Assembly: GCF_001427585.1 (NCBI RefSeq)
Contig: NZ_LMGY01000018.1
Span: 62,001-126,000, forward strand
Origin: Pseudoxanthomonas sp. Root630
GTDB lineage: Bacteria; Pseudomonadota; Gammaproteobacteria; Xanthomonadales; Xanthomonadaceae
Reading direction: 5' to 3'
DNA length: 64,000 bases
The notes beneath the pieces are model-generated. The model searched no databases and had not been told where the DNA came from. It saw nothing but the letters and a program-made list of their open reading frames with translations. Within the stretch, counting starts at the first letter, position 1. Every line of letters begins with the position of its first letter. The position numbers and the translations under genes are program-made. Shown one piece after another: positions 16,811 to 26,207 of this stretch.

Positions 16811-18367
16811 ATGAGCCCGGGGATGCCCACCACCGCCATGCTGCGCGCCGCCCTTGCAGGGCTGCTGGCCATGCTGCCGGTATCGCTCTGGGCGGGCGAA
16901 GTGACTGCCGTCAGCCTCGCGCAGGGCGCCACCGGTACCCGCGCCGAGATCCAGCTGGCCGGAACGGGCCAGTACAAGACCATCAGTCTGAAAGGCCCTG
17001 ATCGACTGGTCGTGGACCTGCCGGCCTCGAAGGCCCGCGCGGGTCTCCGCCTGCCGGCACCGGCCGGCATCGTCCGTGCGGTGCGCACGGGGCAACCCGA
17101 TGCGAACACGTTGCGCATCGTCTTCGATCTCGCTTCGCCGGTGGCCGCGCTCAATCCGCGCATGGAACAGGCCGGCGATGCCTCGCGCCTGGTGATCGAA
17201 TGGCCGGGCGATGGTGCGGCTCCCGCCGCTTCGACGCAGGTGGCGGCAAGCGCGCCTCCGGCAGCGACGACGACTCCGACGACTCCGCCGCCCGCCGCGA
17301 ACTCCGCTTCGCAGGCCCAGGCCGATGCGGCGCGCGCGACCGCGCTGCTGACCGCACAGGTGACAGAGGCGGGCCAGGCGCCTGCCACGTCGCCCCCCGC
17401 GACCACGCCGAGCGCATCGCCGTCACCGCAGGCCATCCTCAACGGGCAGGCGACCACGGCGGTCGTCACGCCGAACGCGGGCAGCCCGCCGCCCACCTAC
17501 ACGATCGCGACCGGCCAGCCGACCCCGATGCCGGGTTCGCCGGCAGCGACCGCCACGCCTGACGCGACCGTCGTCGTGCCGTCGCCCGTCGTCACCGCCG
17601 GCATGCGCCCGCTGGTGATCGCCATCGATCCGGGCCACGGCGGCCAGGATCCCGGTGCCATCGGCCCGAGCGGCCGCTACGAAAAGCATGCGGTGCTGGC
17701 CATCTCCAAAGAGCTGGCGCGCCAGATCAATGCCACGCCCGGCATGAAGGCCTATCTGGTCCGCGATACCGACGTCTACGTCGAGCGCCCGCAGCGCGCC
17801 CGCAAGGCGCGCGCGGCGAAGGCCGACATGTTCGTCTCCATCCATGCCGACGCGGCGGAAAACCGCAGCGCCTGGGGCTCATCCGTCTATGTGCTGTCGC
17901 TGCGCGGCGCGTCCTCGCAACACGCGCGCTGGCTGGCCGACAAGGAAAACGCGTCCGACCTGGTCGGCGGCGTGCGCCTGACCAAGGACACGTTGTCCAA
18001 CGTGCTGCTCGACCTGGCCCAGAGCGGCCACATGAAAGCCTCGCAGGACGCGGCGGGGCACGTGCTGACCTCGCTGAAGGACCTGGGCAAGACCCACAAG
18101 CCGCAGATCGAGTTCGCCAACTTCGAGGTCCTGCGCAATTCCGACATGCCGGCGATGCTGGTGGAGACGGGCTTCATCTCCAACGCGGACGAGGAAAAGC
18201 GCCTGTTCGACCCCGCGCATCAGCGCAAGGTGGCGGGCGCGGTGCTGGATGGCATCCAGTCGTACTTCACCCGCCAGCCCCCGCCGGGCACGCTGTTCGC
18301 GGCGCGCGCCCAGGCCGAGGCCGAGGCACGCAGTGTTGCGGCAGGCGGGGCCGCCGGCGCGCCCTGA
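16811..18367 (+). CDS. amiC: N-acetylmuramoyl-L-alanine amidase (AMIN + Amidase_3)
   Basis: A periplasmic zinc amidase that cuts the stem peptide from peptidoglycan during cell separation. The 518-residue protein has a signal peptide (AALAGLLAMLPVSLWAG), an AMIN septal-targeting domain (about 30-135), a long Ala/Pro/Thr-rich linker (about 138-270) and an Amidase_3 domain (about 273-500). Zinc and catalytic landmarks are IAIDPGHGGQDPGAIG, YEKHAVLAI, SIHADA and MLVETGFISN. The linker is longer than in E. coli AmiC. The symbol is by domain match; amiB would serve equally. It is followed by mutL. Confidence 0.93.
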   Translation: MSPGMPTTAMLRAALAGLLAMLPVSLWAGEVTAVSLAQGATGTRAEIQLAGTGQYKTISLKGPDRLVVDLPASKARAGLRLPAPAGIVRAVRTGQPDANTLRIVFDLASPVAALNPRMEQAGDASRLVIEWPGDGAAPAASTQVAASAPPAATTTPTTPPPAANSASQAQADAARATALLTAQVTEAGQAPATSPPATTPSASPSPQAILNGQATTAVVTPNAGSPPPTYTIATGQPTPMPGSPAATATPDATVVVPSPVVTAGMRPLVIAIDPGHGGQDPGAIGPSGRYEKHAVLAISKELARQINATPGMKAYLVRDTDVYVERPQRARKARAAKADMFVSIHADAAENRSAWGSSVYVLSLRGASSQHARWLADKENASDLVGGVRLTKDTLSNVLLDLAQSGHMKASQDAAGHVLTSLKDLGKTHKPQIEFANFEVLRNSDMPAMLVETGFISNADEEKRLFDPAHQRKVAGAVLDGIQSYFTRQPPPGTLFAARAQAEAEARSVAAGGAAGAP

Positions 18368-18432
18368 TCGCGCGTTCGCTCGGCTATCATCACGGCTGAT
18401 TCCCCGAGACGGCGCGCCTGCGCCGCCAGCAC

Positions 18433-20238
18433 GTGCCGATCCGCCAGCTCCCCGACACCCTGATCAACCAGATCGCCGCCGGCGAAGTCGTCGAACGCCC
18501 CGCGTCCGTCGTCAAGGAACTCGTGGAGAACGCGCTGGATGCCGGTGCGCGCCGCGTGGACATCGACCTGGAAGAGGGCGGCGTCCGCCTGATCCGCATC
18601 CGCGACGATGGCGGCGGTATCGCGCCTGAAGAACTGCCGCTGGCGGTGTCGCGCCACGCCACCAGCAAGATCGCCTCGCTGGACGACCTTGAGGCCGTCG
18701 CGACGCTGGGCTTCCGTGGCGAAGCACTGCCGTCGATCGCCTCGGTCAGCCGGTTCTCGCTGACCTCGCGGCGCCCGCAGGATGCGCACGGTGCCTCACT
18801 GCAGGTGGACGGCGGCAAGCTGGGCGAGGTGTCGCCGAAGCCGCACGCCGTCGGCACCACGGTGGAAGTCCGCGAGCTTTTCTACAACGTGCCGGCGCGG
18901 CGCAAGTTCCTGCGCGCCGAACGCACGGAGATGAGCCATATTGAAGAATGGCTGCGCTCGCTGGCGTTGGCGCGTCCCGACATCGAGCTGCGCGTCTCGC
19001 ACAACGGGCGGCCCTCGCGCCGCTACAAGGCGGACGAACTCGAATCCCTCGCGCGCCTGGACGAAACGCTGGGCGAAGAGTTCGCCCGTAGCGCGCTGCG
19101 CGTGGATCATGCCGCCGCCGGCCTGCGCCTGCACGGATGGATCGCCCAACCCAGCTACTCGCGTGCCAGCGCCGATCAGCAGTACGTCTACGTCAATGGC
19201 CGCTCGGTGCGCGATCGCAACATCGCGCACGGGGTGAAGATGGCGTACCAGGACGTGCTCTTCCACGGCCGGCAGCCCGCGTACGTATTGTTCCTCGAAC
19301 TCGACCCCACGCGCGTCGACGTGAACGTGCACCCCGCCAAGCACGAAGTCCGTTTCCGCGACACCCGGCTGGTGCACGATTTCGTCTATCGCACGCTGCA
19401 CGAGGCGCTCGCGGAGACGCGCGCGGGTGTCGTGCCGCAGGATGCCGTGGCATCGTCCTTCGCCGCGCGCCCTGCGGGTTCGATCCCCTCGGCCTGGATG
19501 CCGACGCAGCAGTCGCCCTTGGGGCTTTCGGTGGCGGAAGCCCCCGCCGCCTACGCTGCGCTGTATGCGCCGGCGACCGACGCGTCGCCGGGCGCCATGG
19601 TGAACTATCCCGCGCCCACCATGCCGGTCATGCCGGCGAACGATCCGGACGGCGTGCCGCCGCTGGGTTTCGCCATCGCCCAGTTGCATGGCATCTACAT
19701 TCTCGCCGAGAACGCCGACGGCCTGATCGTCGTCGACATGCATGCCGCGCACGAGCGCATCGGCTACGAGAAGCTGAAGCAGGCGCACGATGGCATCGGT
19801 CTGCGCGCGCAACCCTTGCTGGTGCCGCGTGTGCTGGCGGTCGCCGAGCGCGAGGCCGACGTGGCCGAACGCGAGGCCGCCACGCTGGCCCTGCTGGGCT
19901 TCGACATCACCCGCGCCGGCCCGCAATCGCTCAGCGTGCGCAGCATTCCGGCGCTGCTCTCCAATGCGGATCCGGAAGCGCTGCTGCGCGACGTGCTCGC
20001 CGATCTGCGTGAACACGGCGAGAGCCGCCGCGTGTCGGCGGCGCGCGACGAACTGCTGGCGACGATGGCGTGCCACGGTGCGGTGCGCGCGAACCGTCGC
20101 CTGACGCTGCCCGAGATGAATGCCCTGCTGCGCGAGATGGAGATCACCGAGCGCTCCGGGCAATGCAACCACGGCCGCCCGACCTGGGCGCGCTTTTCCT
20201 TGAACGAGATCGACCGCTGGTTCCTGCGAGGACGTTGA
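18433..20238 (+). CDS. mutL: DNA mismatch repair protein MutL
   Basis: A 601-residue GHKL ATPase coordinating mismatch repair. The N-terminal domain shows [20 protein letters not shown] and [16 protein letters not shown] variable linker spans about residues 335-415. The C-terminal domain has [12 protein letters not shown], a one-residue variant of the DQHAx2Ex4E endonuclease motif, plus ACHGAVRAN and CNHGRPTW, so it probably carries the nicking activity found in bacteria without MutH. The start is GTG at 18433, the point where [19 protein letters not shown] begins. TATCAT at 18385-18390 may be its -10 box. Confidence 0.97.
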   Translation: MPIRQLPDTLINQIAAGEVVERPASVVKELVENALDAGARRVDIDLEEGGVRLIRIRDDGGGIAPEELPLAVSRHATSKIASLDDLEAVATLGFRGEALPSIASVSRFSLTSRRPQDAHGASLQVDGGKLGEVSPKPHAVGTTVEVRELFYNVPARRKFLRAERTEMSHIEEWLRSLALARPDIELRVSHNGRPSRRYKADELESLARLDETLGEEFARSALRVDHAAAGLRLHGWIAQPSYSRASADQQYVYVNGRSVRDRNIAHGVKMAYQDVLFHGRQPAYVLFLELDPTRVDVNVHPAKHEVRFRDTRLVHDFVYRTLHEALAETRAGVVPQDAVASSFAARPAGSIPSAWMPTQQSPLGLSVAEAPAAYAALYAPATDASPGAMVNYPAPTMPVMPANDPDGVPPLGFAIAQLHGIYILAENADGLIVVDMHAAHERIGYEKLKQAHDGIGLRAQPLLVPRVLAVAEREADVAEREAATLALLGFDITRAGPQSLSVRSIPALLSNADPEALLRDVLADLREHGESRRVSAARDELLATMACHGAVRANRRLTLPEMNALLREMEITERSGQCNHGRPTWARFSLNEIDRWFLRGR

Positions 20239-20239
20239 C

Positions 20240-21178
20240 ATGGGGATGAAGACAGGATGGCTGGGGATGGCCATGCTGCTGGGTTTGCTGGTGGGGTGTG
20301 GCGATGCGGACGAGAAGGCCGGCGCGGCCGGCAAGGTCGTCGACGCCCGCTTCCTGGCCGACAACACGGCATGGCGCGAGCAGCGCAAGAACGAGCTGGT
20401 CGCACCGGATGGCTGGACCAGCCTGGTGGGCCTGCACTGGATCGAACTGAAGTCGCATTTCATCGGCAGTGGCCCGGCGAGCGGCATCAAATTGATCGTC
20501 GGCCCACCGAAGATGGGCATGGTGACGCAGCAGGAAGGTCGCATCTTCTTCACACCCGAACGTGGCGTCGACCTGACGCTCAACGGCGAGCCGTTGAAGG
20601 GCCGTGTCGAACTGCAGAGCGACCGTGATGCAACGCCGGGCGTGATCGGCTTCGACGAAGGCAAGGGGGCGCTGTCGGTGATCGAGCGCGGCGGCCGCCA
20701 TGCCCTGCGCGTCAAGTACGCCGATGCGGAGTCGCGCACGCAGTTCGTCGGCCTGGACTACTGGCCCGCGCTGGAAAGCTGGCGCATCGAGGGCCGCTAC
20801 ATCCCGCATCCGCCGGGGAAGACGCTGACCATCGTCGACGTGATCGGCGTGGCGAACGAGTCGCCGAATCCTGGCGCGGTGGAGTTCGAACGCGACGGCA
20901 AGACGTTCCGGCTCGAAGCGCTGGGTTCGCCGGACGGTCCGTTGTTCTTCGTGCTGGCCGACCGCACCAGCGGGCACGGCAGCTACCCGGCCGGCCGCTT
21001 CCTCGATGCCGAAGCGCCGCGCGACGGCAAAGTGGTGCTGGATTTCAACCGCGCCTACAACCCGCCGTGCGCGTTCACCCCGTACGCCACCTGTCCGCTG
21101 CCGCCGGCGGAGAACCGCCTTGACCTGCTCGTCGAAGCAGGCGAGAAGGCATACGCCAAACCGATCAAAGTACTTTGA
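20240..21178 (+). CDS. DUF1684 lipoprotein
   Basis: A 312-residue protein of the DUF1684 family with no established function. The signal peptide ends in LLVGCGD, a lipobox with Cys20, so it should be a lipoprotein. Family features are WREQRKNELVAPDGWTSLVGLHWI near the N-terminus and the C-terminal block DFNRAYNPPCAFTPYATCPLPPAENRL, which holds two conserved cysteines. The gene begins 1 base after the mutL stop, so it is cotranscribed with mutL, but no repair role is implied. Confidence 0.85.
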   Translation: MGMKTGWLGMAMLLGLLVGCGDADEKAGAAGKVVDARFLADNTAWREQRKNELVAPDGWTSLVGLHWIELKSHFIGSGPASGIKLIVGPPKMGMVTQQEGRIFFTPERGVDLTLNGEPLKGRVELQSDRDATPGVIGFDEGKGALSVIERGGRHALRVKYADAESRTQFVGLDYWPALESWRIEGRYIPHPPGKTLTIVDVIGVANESPNPGAVEFERDGKTFRLEALGSPDGPLFFVLADRTSGHGSYPAGRFLDAEAPRDGKVVLDFNRAYNPPCAFTPYATCPLPPAENRLDLLVEAGEKAYAKPIKVL

Positions 21179-21189
21179 GGAAGGAACCG

Positions 21190-22125
21190 ATGAAGTTGCA
21201 CGTGCTGCTGAAATCCCTCGTTGCCACGGGCCTGCTCGCCAGTGCTTCGGTGCTGGCCGCCGACACCGCCAAGGCACCCGACGCGCCCGTGCCGCTGCTG
21301 TGGAAGGTGTCGGACAAGGACAACGCGGTGTACCTGCTCGGATCGTTCCACCTGCTGCGGCCGAGCGACTACCCCTTGTCGGGCGACGTGGAAGCGGCGT
21401 TCGCCGATGCGGAGCGGCTGATGTTCGAACTGGCGCCGTCGGAGATGCAGTCCACGGCGGTGCAGCAGCTGATGCTGCAGGCGGCGCTGCGCACCGACGG
21501 CAAGACGCTGCAGCAGGAACTGGATGCAGCGACCTGGACGCGACTCGAGGCGTGGACCGCCAAGAACGGTATGCCGATCGTGGCGTTCAACAGCTTCGAG
21601 CCCTGGTTCGTCGGGCTGACCATCAGCATCGTCGAGATGACCCGTCAGGGCCTGGATCCGAAGCTGGGCCTGGACAACCACTTCATGGACAAGGCCAAGG
21701 CCGCGGGCAAGCCCACAGCGGGGCTGGAACTCGCGCAGGAACAGATCGGCGTGCTCGATGGCATGGAGGCCGCAGAACAACGCCAGTTCATCATCGAAGC
21801 GCTCGACCAGGCCGCCAAGGGCTCCGTGGAAACCGAACGGCTGCACCAGGCGTGGCGTCGTGGCGATGCCGAAGGCCTCTGGACCGGCATGGCGGCGGAC
21901 ATGAAGCGTCAGTACCCGCGTCTCTACAAGCGCATCAACGTGGAACGCAACGACGCCTGGGTGCCGAAGATCCGGCAGATCCTCGACCAGCCCGGCGACG
22001 ACGATGCGCTGGTGGTGGTCGGCGCGCTGCACCTGCTGGGCGACGACGGTGTGGTCGAGAAGCTGCGCGCGCGCGGTTACAAGGTGGAGCGCATCTGTTC
22101 CGCCTGCCAGGCCGGCACGCGCTGA
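21190..22125 (+). CDS. TraB/GumN family exported protein
   Basis: A 311-residue protein with a Sec signal peptide (MKLHVLLKSLVATGLLASASVLAAD). TraB/GumN signatures are VYLLGSFHLLRPSDYPL near the N-terminus, a central VEMTRQGLDPKLGLDNHFMDKAKAAGKPTAGLE block, and LVVVGALHLLGDDGVVEKLRARGY near the C-terminus. The paired histidines and acidic residues suggest a Tiki-like metallopeptidase, but activity is unproven in this family. The ATG at 21190 begins the signal peptide. The name GumN comes from the xanthan cluster of Xanthomonas; no gum genes are nearby. Confidence 0.85.
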   Translation: MKLHVLLKSLVATGLLASASVLAADTAKAPDAPVPLLWKVSDKDNAVYLLGSFHLLRPSDYPLSGDVEAAFADAERLMFELAPSEMQSTAVQQLMLQAALRTDGKTLQQELDAATWTRLEAWTAKNGMPIVAFNSFEPWFVGLTISIVEMTRQGLDPKLGLDNHFMDKAKAAGKPTAGLELAQEQIGVLDGMEAAEQRQFIIEALDQAAKGSVETERLHQAWRRGDAEGLWTGMAADMKRQYPRLYKRINVERNDAWVPKIRQILDQPGDDDALVVVGALHLLGDDGVVEKLRARGYKVERICSACQAGTR

Positions 22126-22141
22126 AGACTGTTCCGCGGCG

Positions 22142-22555
22142 TCATGGCGCCGCGGGTTCCATCACGATGCAATCCACCGGGCATGCGGGCACACACAGCT
22201 CGCATCCCGTGCACAACAGGTCGATGACCACGTGCATGTGCTTGGCGCCGCCGATGATGGCGTCCACGGGACAGGCCTGGATGCACTTCGTGCAGCCGAT
22301 GCAGTCTTCTTCCACCACCACCGCGACGATGGGCGGTTTGTGCGCGCCGCGGCTGCGATCGTAAGGACGCGCGGGTACCTGCAACAGGTGAGCCAACGCA
22401 CGCGCGCCGGCGTCGCCGCCCGGCGGGCAATGATCGATGCCGGCCTCGCCACGCGCCATCGCTTCGGCATACGGCCGGCATCCATCGAAGCCGCACTGGC
22501 CGCATTGGGTCTGCGGCAGCAGGCGGTCGAGGCGTTCGACGAGCGCGGCGTCCAT
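22142..22555 (-). CDS. RnfB-like ferredoxin without membrane anchor
   Basis: A 137-residue iron-sulfur protein. The N-terminal Fe-S domain has CGQCGFDGC and a later Cys in HCPPGG. Two [4Fe-4S] ferredoxin motifs follow: [12 protein letters not shown] and [12 protein letters not shown]. This is the RnfB/RsxB arrangement, but the N-terminal transmembrane helix is absent and no rnfACDGE genes are nearby, so it is a soluble orphan. The ATG at 22555 is chosen because upstream codons overlap the metG end and lack similarity. It lies 22 bases after metG on the same strand. Confidence 0.82.
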   Translation of the reverse strand: MDAALVERLDRLLPQTQCGQCGFDGCRPYAEAMARGEAGIDHCPPGGDAGARALAHLLQVPARPYDRSRGAHKPPIVAVVVEEDCIGCTKCIQACPVDAIIGGAKHMHVVIDLLCTGCELCVPACPVDCIVMEPAAP

Positions 22556-22577
22556 CGCCGTAGCGATGCCTAATGGG

Positions 22578-24641
22578 TCAGCGCACCGGCATGCCGGGCA
22601 GGGCGCCGGCATCCGCGTCCAGCAGCGCGAGTGCGCCGCCGTCGAAGCCGGCCGACAGGATCATCCCTTCGCTCAGGCCGAAGCGCATCTTGCGCGGCGC
22701 CAGGTTGGCGATGAACACCACCTTGCGGCCGACGAGTTTCTCCGGCTCGCCATAGCTGCCGCGGATGCCGGAAAAGATCTGCCGCTGGCCCAGCTCACCC
22801 GCATCCAGCAGGAAGCGCAGCAGCTTGTCGGAGCCCTCCACGAAGCCGCATTCCAGCACCTGGCCGATGCGCAGGTCGAGCCTGGCGAAATCCTCGATGC
22901 CGATGGTGCCGCCCGCGTCCTTCGCGTCAGCCGGTGCGGGCGCAGCCTTGGCCTCCTTCTTCTCGGATGCGGCAGGCGCGGGTGCAGCGGCGAGAGTGTC
23001 CTTGGAAGCGTCGGTCATGGCGTCGATCAGTTTCGGGTCGATACGGGTGAACAGGGGCGTGTAAGACTGGATGGTGTGCGCCTGCAACGGCGCGGCGACA
23101 TCCGCCCAGGTTTCGACGGGCGCGCCGAGGAAGGCTTCGGCTTCCGCACTCGTGCGCGGCAGCACCGGCTTGAGCGCGGCGGCCAGGACGCGGAACAGGT
23201 TCAGGCCCTGCGTGCACACCGCCTGCAGTTCGGCGTCGGCGCCTTCCTGCTTGGCGATGACCCAGGGCTTTTTCTCGTCGATGTACTTGTTGGCTTCATC
23301 CGCCAACGCCATGGTCAGGCGCAGCGCGGTAGCCGGTTCGTTGCGCTCGTAGGCATCGGCAATCGGGCCGAGCGCGTCGACGAAGCGCTGGTACATGGCG
23401 GGATCGGGCAGGACATCGGCCAGCTTGCCGCCGAAGCGCTTGTCGATGAAGCCGGCGCAGCGGCTGGCCAGGTTGACGAACTTGCCCACCAGGTCTGCAT
23501 TCACGCGGGCGATGAAGTCGCCGAGATTCAGATCCAGGTCGTCCACACCGCCGGAGGACTTCGCCGCGTAGTAGTAGCGCAGGGCTTCCGGTTCCAGTCC
23601 GGTGTCCAGGTAGGTGCGCGCCATGATGAAGGTGCCGCGCGACTTCGACATCTTCGCGCCATCCACGGTCAGGTAGCCGTTGACGTGCAGGCGCGTGGGC
23701 GCACGGTGGCCGGTGCCTTGCAGCACGGCCGGCCAGAACAGGCCATGGAAATTGACGATGTCCTTGCCGATGAAGTGGTGCAGCTCGACGTCGGTGCCGG
23801 CCACCAGGTGCGGTTCGAAATCGATGCCGCGTTCGGCACACAGGTTCTTGAAACTGCTCAGGTAGCCGATGGGTGCATCGAGCCAGACATAGAAGTACTT
23901 GCCGGGCGCACCCGGAATCTCGAAACCGAAGTAGGGCGCGTCGCGCGAGATGTCCCACGCGCGCAGGCCGCCGTCCGCATCCAGCCACTCGCGCAGCTTC
24001 GCCTTCACGCCCGGTACCGCGACGTCGCCGGCCAGCCAGTCGCGAAGGAACGCCTCGAAGCGGCCGACGTCGAAAAAGTGGTGCTCCGAATCGCGGATCT
24101 CCGGCGTGCTGCCCGAGAGGATGGACTTCGGTTCCTTGAGGTCGGTCGGCGCATAGGTGGCGCCACAGACTTCGCAGTTGTCGCCGTACTGGTCCGCCGA
24201 ACCGCAGTTGGGACAGATGCCCTTGATGTAGCGGTCGGGCAGGAACATGCCCTTGGCCGGGTCGTAGAACTGCGCCACCGTGCGGCGGCTGATGTGGCCG
24301 CCGGCGTCCAGGCGCTGGTAGAACGCTTCGGTCAGTTCGCGGTTGGCGGTGGAATTGGTCGAGTCGTAGTGGTCGAACGCCACGCCGAAGGCGGCGAAGT
24401 CGCGCTCGTGGCCGGCCTGGATGTTTGCGATGAAGACCTCCGGCGATACGCCGGCCTTCTCGGCCGCCAGCATGATCGGCGTGCCGTGCGTGTCGTCGGC
24501 GCAGACGAAGTACACCGTGTCGCCCCGCATCCGCCGCGCGCGCACCCAGATGTCGCCCTGGACGTAGCCCACCAGATGGCCCAGATGGAGGGGGCCGTTG
24601 GCGTAGGGCAGGGCATTGGTGACGAGGGCGGTGCGGCTCAT
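22578..24641 (-). CDS. metG: methionyl-tRNA synthetase
   Basis: MetG charges tRNA-Met. The 687-residue protein has the class I motif [19 protein letters not shown] (HLGH), a zinc knuckle [18 protein letters not shown], the KMSKS loop ([11 protein letters not shown]), the anticodon-binding helical domain and a C-terminal EMAP/Trbp111-like tRNA-binding domain (from about 580: [19 protein letters not shown]). The last is joined by an Ala/Lys/Glu-rich linker. It is full length for the dimeric form. A GATAAT at 24668-24673 on the minus strand may be its -10 box. Confidence 0.97.
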   Translation of the reverse strand: MSRTALVTNALPYANGPLHLGHLVGYVQGDIWVRARRMRGDTVYFVCADDTHGTPIMLAAEKAGVSPEVFIANIQAGHERDFAAFGVAFDHYDSTNSTANRELTEAFYQRLDAGGHISRRTVAQFYDPAKGMFLPDRYIKGICPNCGSADQYGDNCEVCGATYAPTDLKEPKSILSGSTPEIRDSEHHFFDVGRFEAFLRDWLAGDVAVPGVKAKLREWLDADGGLRAWDISRDAPYFGFEIPGAPGKYFYVWLDAPIGYLSSFKNLCAERGIDFEPHLVAGTDVELHHFIGKDIVNFHGLFWPAVLQGTGHRAPTRLHVNGYLTVDGAKMSKSRGTFIMARTYLDTGLEPEALRYYYAAKSSGGVDDLDLNLGDFIARVNADLVGKFVNLASRCAGFIDKRFGGKLADVLPDPAMYQRFVDALGPIADAYERNEPATALRLTMALADEANKYIDEKKPWVIAKQEGADAELQAVCTQGLNLFRVLAAALKPVLPRTSAEAEAFLGAPVETWADVAAPLQAHTIQSYTPLFTRIDPKLIDAMTDASKDTLAAAPAPAASEKKEAKAAPAPADAKDAGGTIGIEDFARLDLRIGQVLECGFVEGSDKLLRFLLDAGELGQRQIFSGIRGSYGEPEKLVGRKVVFIANLAPRKMRFGLSEGMILSAGFDGGALALLDADAGALPGMPVR

Positions 24642-24701
24642 GAGGGGCTTCGTGACGGGGATTGGCGATTATCGCATGGACCCGCAGCGGCCCTTCGGAC
24701 G

Positions 24702-24740
24702 CCCAAAACGCAGCGGGCCCGGCATGACCGGGCCCGCAGG
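24702..24740 (-). terminator. terminator-like hairpin after the DUF2147 gene
   Basis: A perfect 10-bp stem (24713-24722 pairing with 24728-24737) with a 5-base loop is followed on the minus strand by TGCGTTTTGG. It lies 22 bases past the DUF2147 stop and before the metG start, so it should insulate metG. Confidence 0.6.
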
Positions 24741-24759
24741 AACTGTTGGAGCGTGGACC

Positions 24760-25200
24760 TTACTGGCGGATCCAGGTCTGCGACTTGCAGATGAAGGCGA
24801 TGCAGCCGGAGACTTCCAGCTTCTTGCCGCCTTCGATCAACTCCATCTTCGACTTGTAGACCTTGCCCTCGTCCGGCTTGAGGATGGTGCCGCCGGCGTA
24901 CTCGCCGCCGCCCTCGGACTTCATGCCGCGGATGATCTCCATGCCGGTGATCGGCTTGTTCTTGCGATCGTCCTTGCACTTGTCGCAGGTCGGGTTCGGC
25001 TTGCTCGGGTTGATCAGTTCGATGATGCGCCCGCTGATCGCGCCGTTGGCGGCCTGGGTGATCTCGACATAGGACTTCGGCTTGCCGGTCTCGCTGTCGA
25101 TGGTCTTCCAGCGGCCCACCACCGGGTCGGCGGCGGACGCCACCAGCGACAGGGCCATCAGCGGGGCGGCCAGGCAGATGGCCATCAGGGTCTTGCGCAT
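24760..25200 (-). CDS. DUF2147 exported protein
   Basis: A 146-residue secreted protein: signal peptide MRKTLMAICLAAPLMALSLVASAAD, then the DUF2147 fold with VGRWKTIDSETGKPKSYVEI, GRIIELI, a Cys pair in TCDKCKDD, MKSEGGGEYAGGTILKPDEGKVYKSKMEL and CIAFICKSQTWIRQ at the end. DUF2147 proteins are small calycin-like periplasmic proteins of unknown role. GGGAGGGG before the ATG at 25200 fixes the start. Confidence 0.88.
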   Translation of the reverse strand: MRKTLMAICLAAPLMALSLVASAADPVVGRWKTIDSETGKPKSYVEITQAANGAISGRIIELINPSKPNPTCDKCKDDRKNKPITGMEIIRGMKSEGGGEYAGGTILKPDEGKVYKSKMELIEGGKKLEVSGCIAFICKSQTWIRQ

Positions 25201-25293
25201 GTTCCCCTCCCAGGGATGTAGGTCAGGCCCGTCGGCGACGCCGGCGGGATGCGGCATTTATACCGCATCCGCTGGCGTATGGAAGAAGCCTGT

Positions 25294-26115
25294 TCAGCCG
25301 TCCTTTCGGGTGCCGAGGCCGCTTTCGTCGGCTTCGGGGGTCTCGGGTTCCTGGGCGTTCTTGGCAGGCTCGACAGCCGGGATGCGCGAGCCGCCGGGGG
25401 TGCCGGGAACCTGTTCGACTTCGCCCACGGAGACCCGCCCGATGCGGGGCTTCATCCAGACTTCGTCGTGCCAGGCCTGGTATTGCTTCGGGTCCCAGTA
25501 GCGCTCGTCGTAGAACTTGCTGCCGTCGATCTGGATCTCGCCGCTCGGCCCGGGAATGTAGATCTGCAGGTTGCCGGTGAAGCCGGTGCGGCTCCCCGTC
25601 ATCTGGCGGCGCGCACGCCGAAGGACATTCGCGAGTCGCGGTTGGGCGGCCGCATCGCCGTACTCGGCATAGACCGCCTGCCCGATGTCCAGTGCGCGAG
25701 CCCGTTCGGCTTCGTCCATCTGGCTCCAGTAGCGCTCGCGCAGTCCGCTGAATCCCGCGTAGCCACGTTCGGCGGCCAGGTCCATCCATGCATAGGCCAA
25801 CGCGCGATCCTGCGGGATGCCGTGTCCTGTCCAGTACATCTCCGCCACCATGCCCTGCGACGGCTTGTCCGCATAGTAGGAAGCGCGGCGGAAAAAGCGC
25901 AGCGCGTCGTCGTGTTCGTTCTTGTCGTACTTCTCGAGGCCGAGCAGTCGATAGCGGATGTCGGGATGGCTTTCCAGAAAGCCCGCCGCCCGGAGCAGGG
26001 GGTCGGCTGCCGGATCCGGTGGAGGCGCCTTGTTCGAGCGTTGCGCGGACGCATCGGGCTGCATGCACGCGAGCAGCAGCAAGAAGGGCAGGGTGTTCCT
26101 GAAACGCGCGGTCAT
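25294..26115 (-). CDS. Sel1-repeat (TPR-like) exported protein
   Basis: A 273-residue protein with a signal peptide ending near CMQPDASAQ; the cysteine could mark a lipoprotein. Residues 60-130 form Sel1-like helical repeats (DALRFFRRASYYADKPSQGMVAEMYWTGHGIPQDRALAYAWMDLAAERGY). The C-terminal half is unassigned and ends in a Pro/Glu-rich tail. Sel1 proteins are usually adaptor scaffolds in the envelope. No partner is evident beyond the neighbouring DUF2147 and peptidase genes on the same strand. Confidence 0.75.
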   Translation of the reverse strand: MTARFRNTLPFLLLLACMQPDASAQRSNKAPPPDPAADPLLRAAGFLESHPDIRYRLLGLEKYDKNEHDDALRFFRRASYYADKPSQGMVAEMYWTGHGIPQDRALAYAWMDLAAERGYAGFSGLRERYWSQMDEAERARALDIGQAVYAEYGDAAAQPRLANVLRRARRQMTGSRTGFTGNLQIYIPGPSGEIQIDGSKFYDERYWDPKQYQAWHDEVWMKPRIGRVSVGEVEQVPGTPGGSRIPAVEPAKNAQEPETPEADESGLGTRKDG

Positions 26116-26157
26116 ACAGGCCTTCCGTGAAGTGGGTCGATCAGTCCTTCATGATCG

Positions 26158-26186
26158 CCAGCACATCCCGCGAGGGGATGTGCTGG
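26158..26186. other. 12-bp perfect stem-loop after the S9 peptidase gene
   Basis: CCAGCACATCCC pairs with GGGATGTGCTGG around a 5-base GCGAG loop. It lies 22 bases past the peptidase stop and is not followed by a T run on either strand, so it may act as an mRNA-stabilising end or weak terminator. Confidence 0.5.
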
Positions 26187-26207
26187 AAGCCATGCCCGCC
26201 GGGACGA

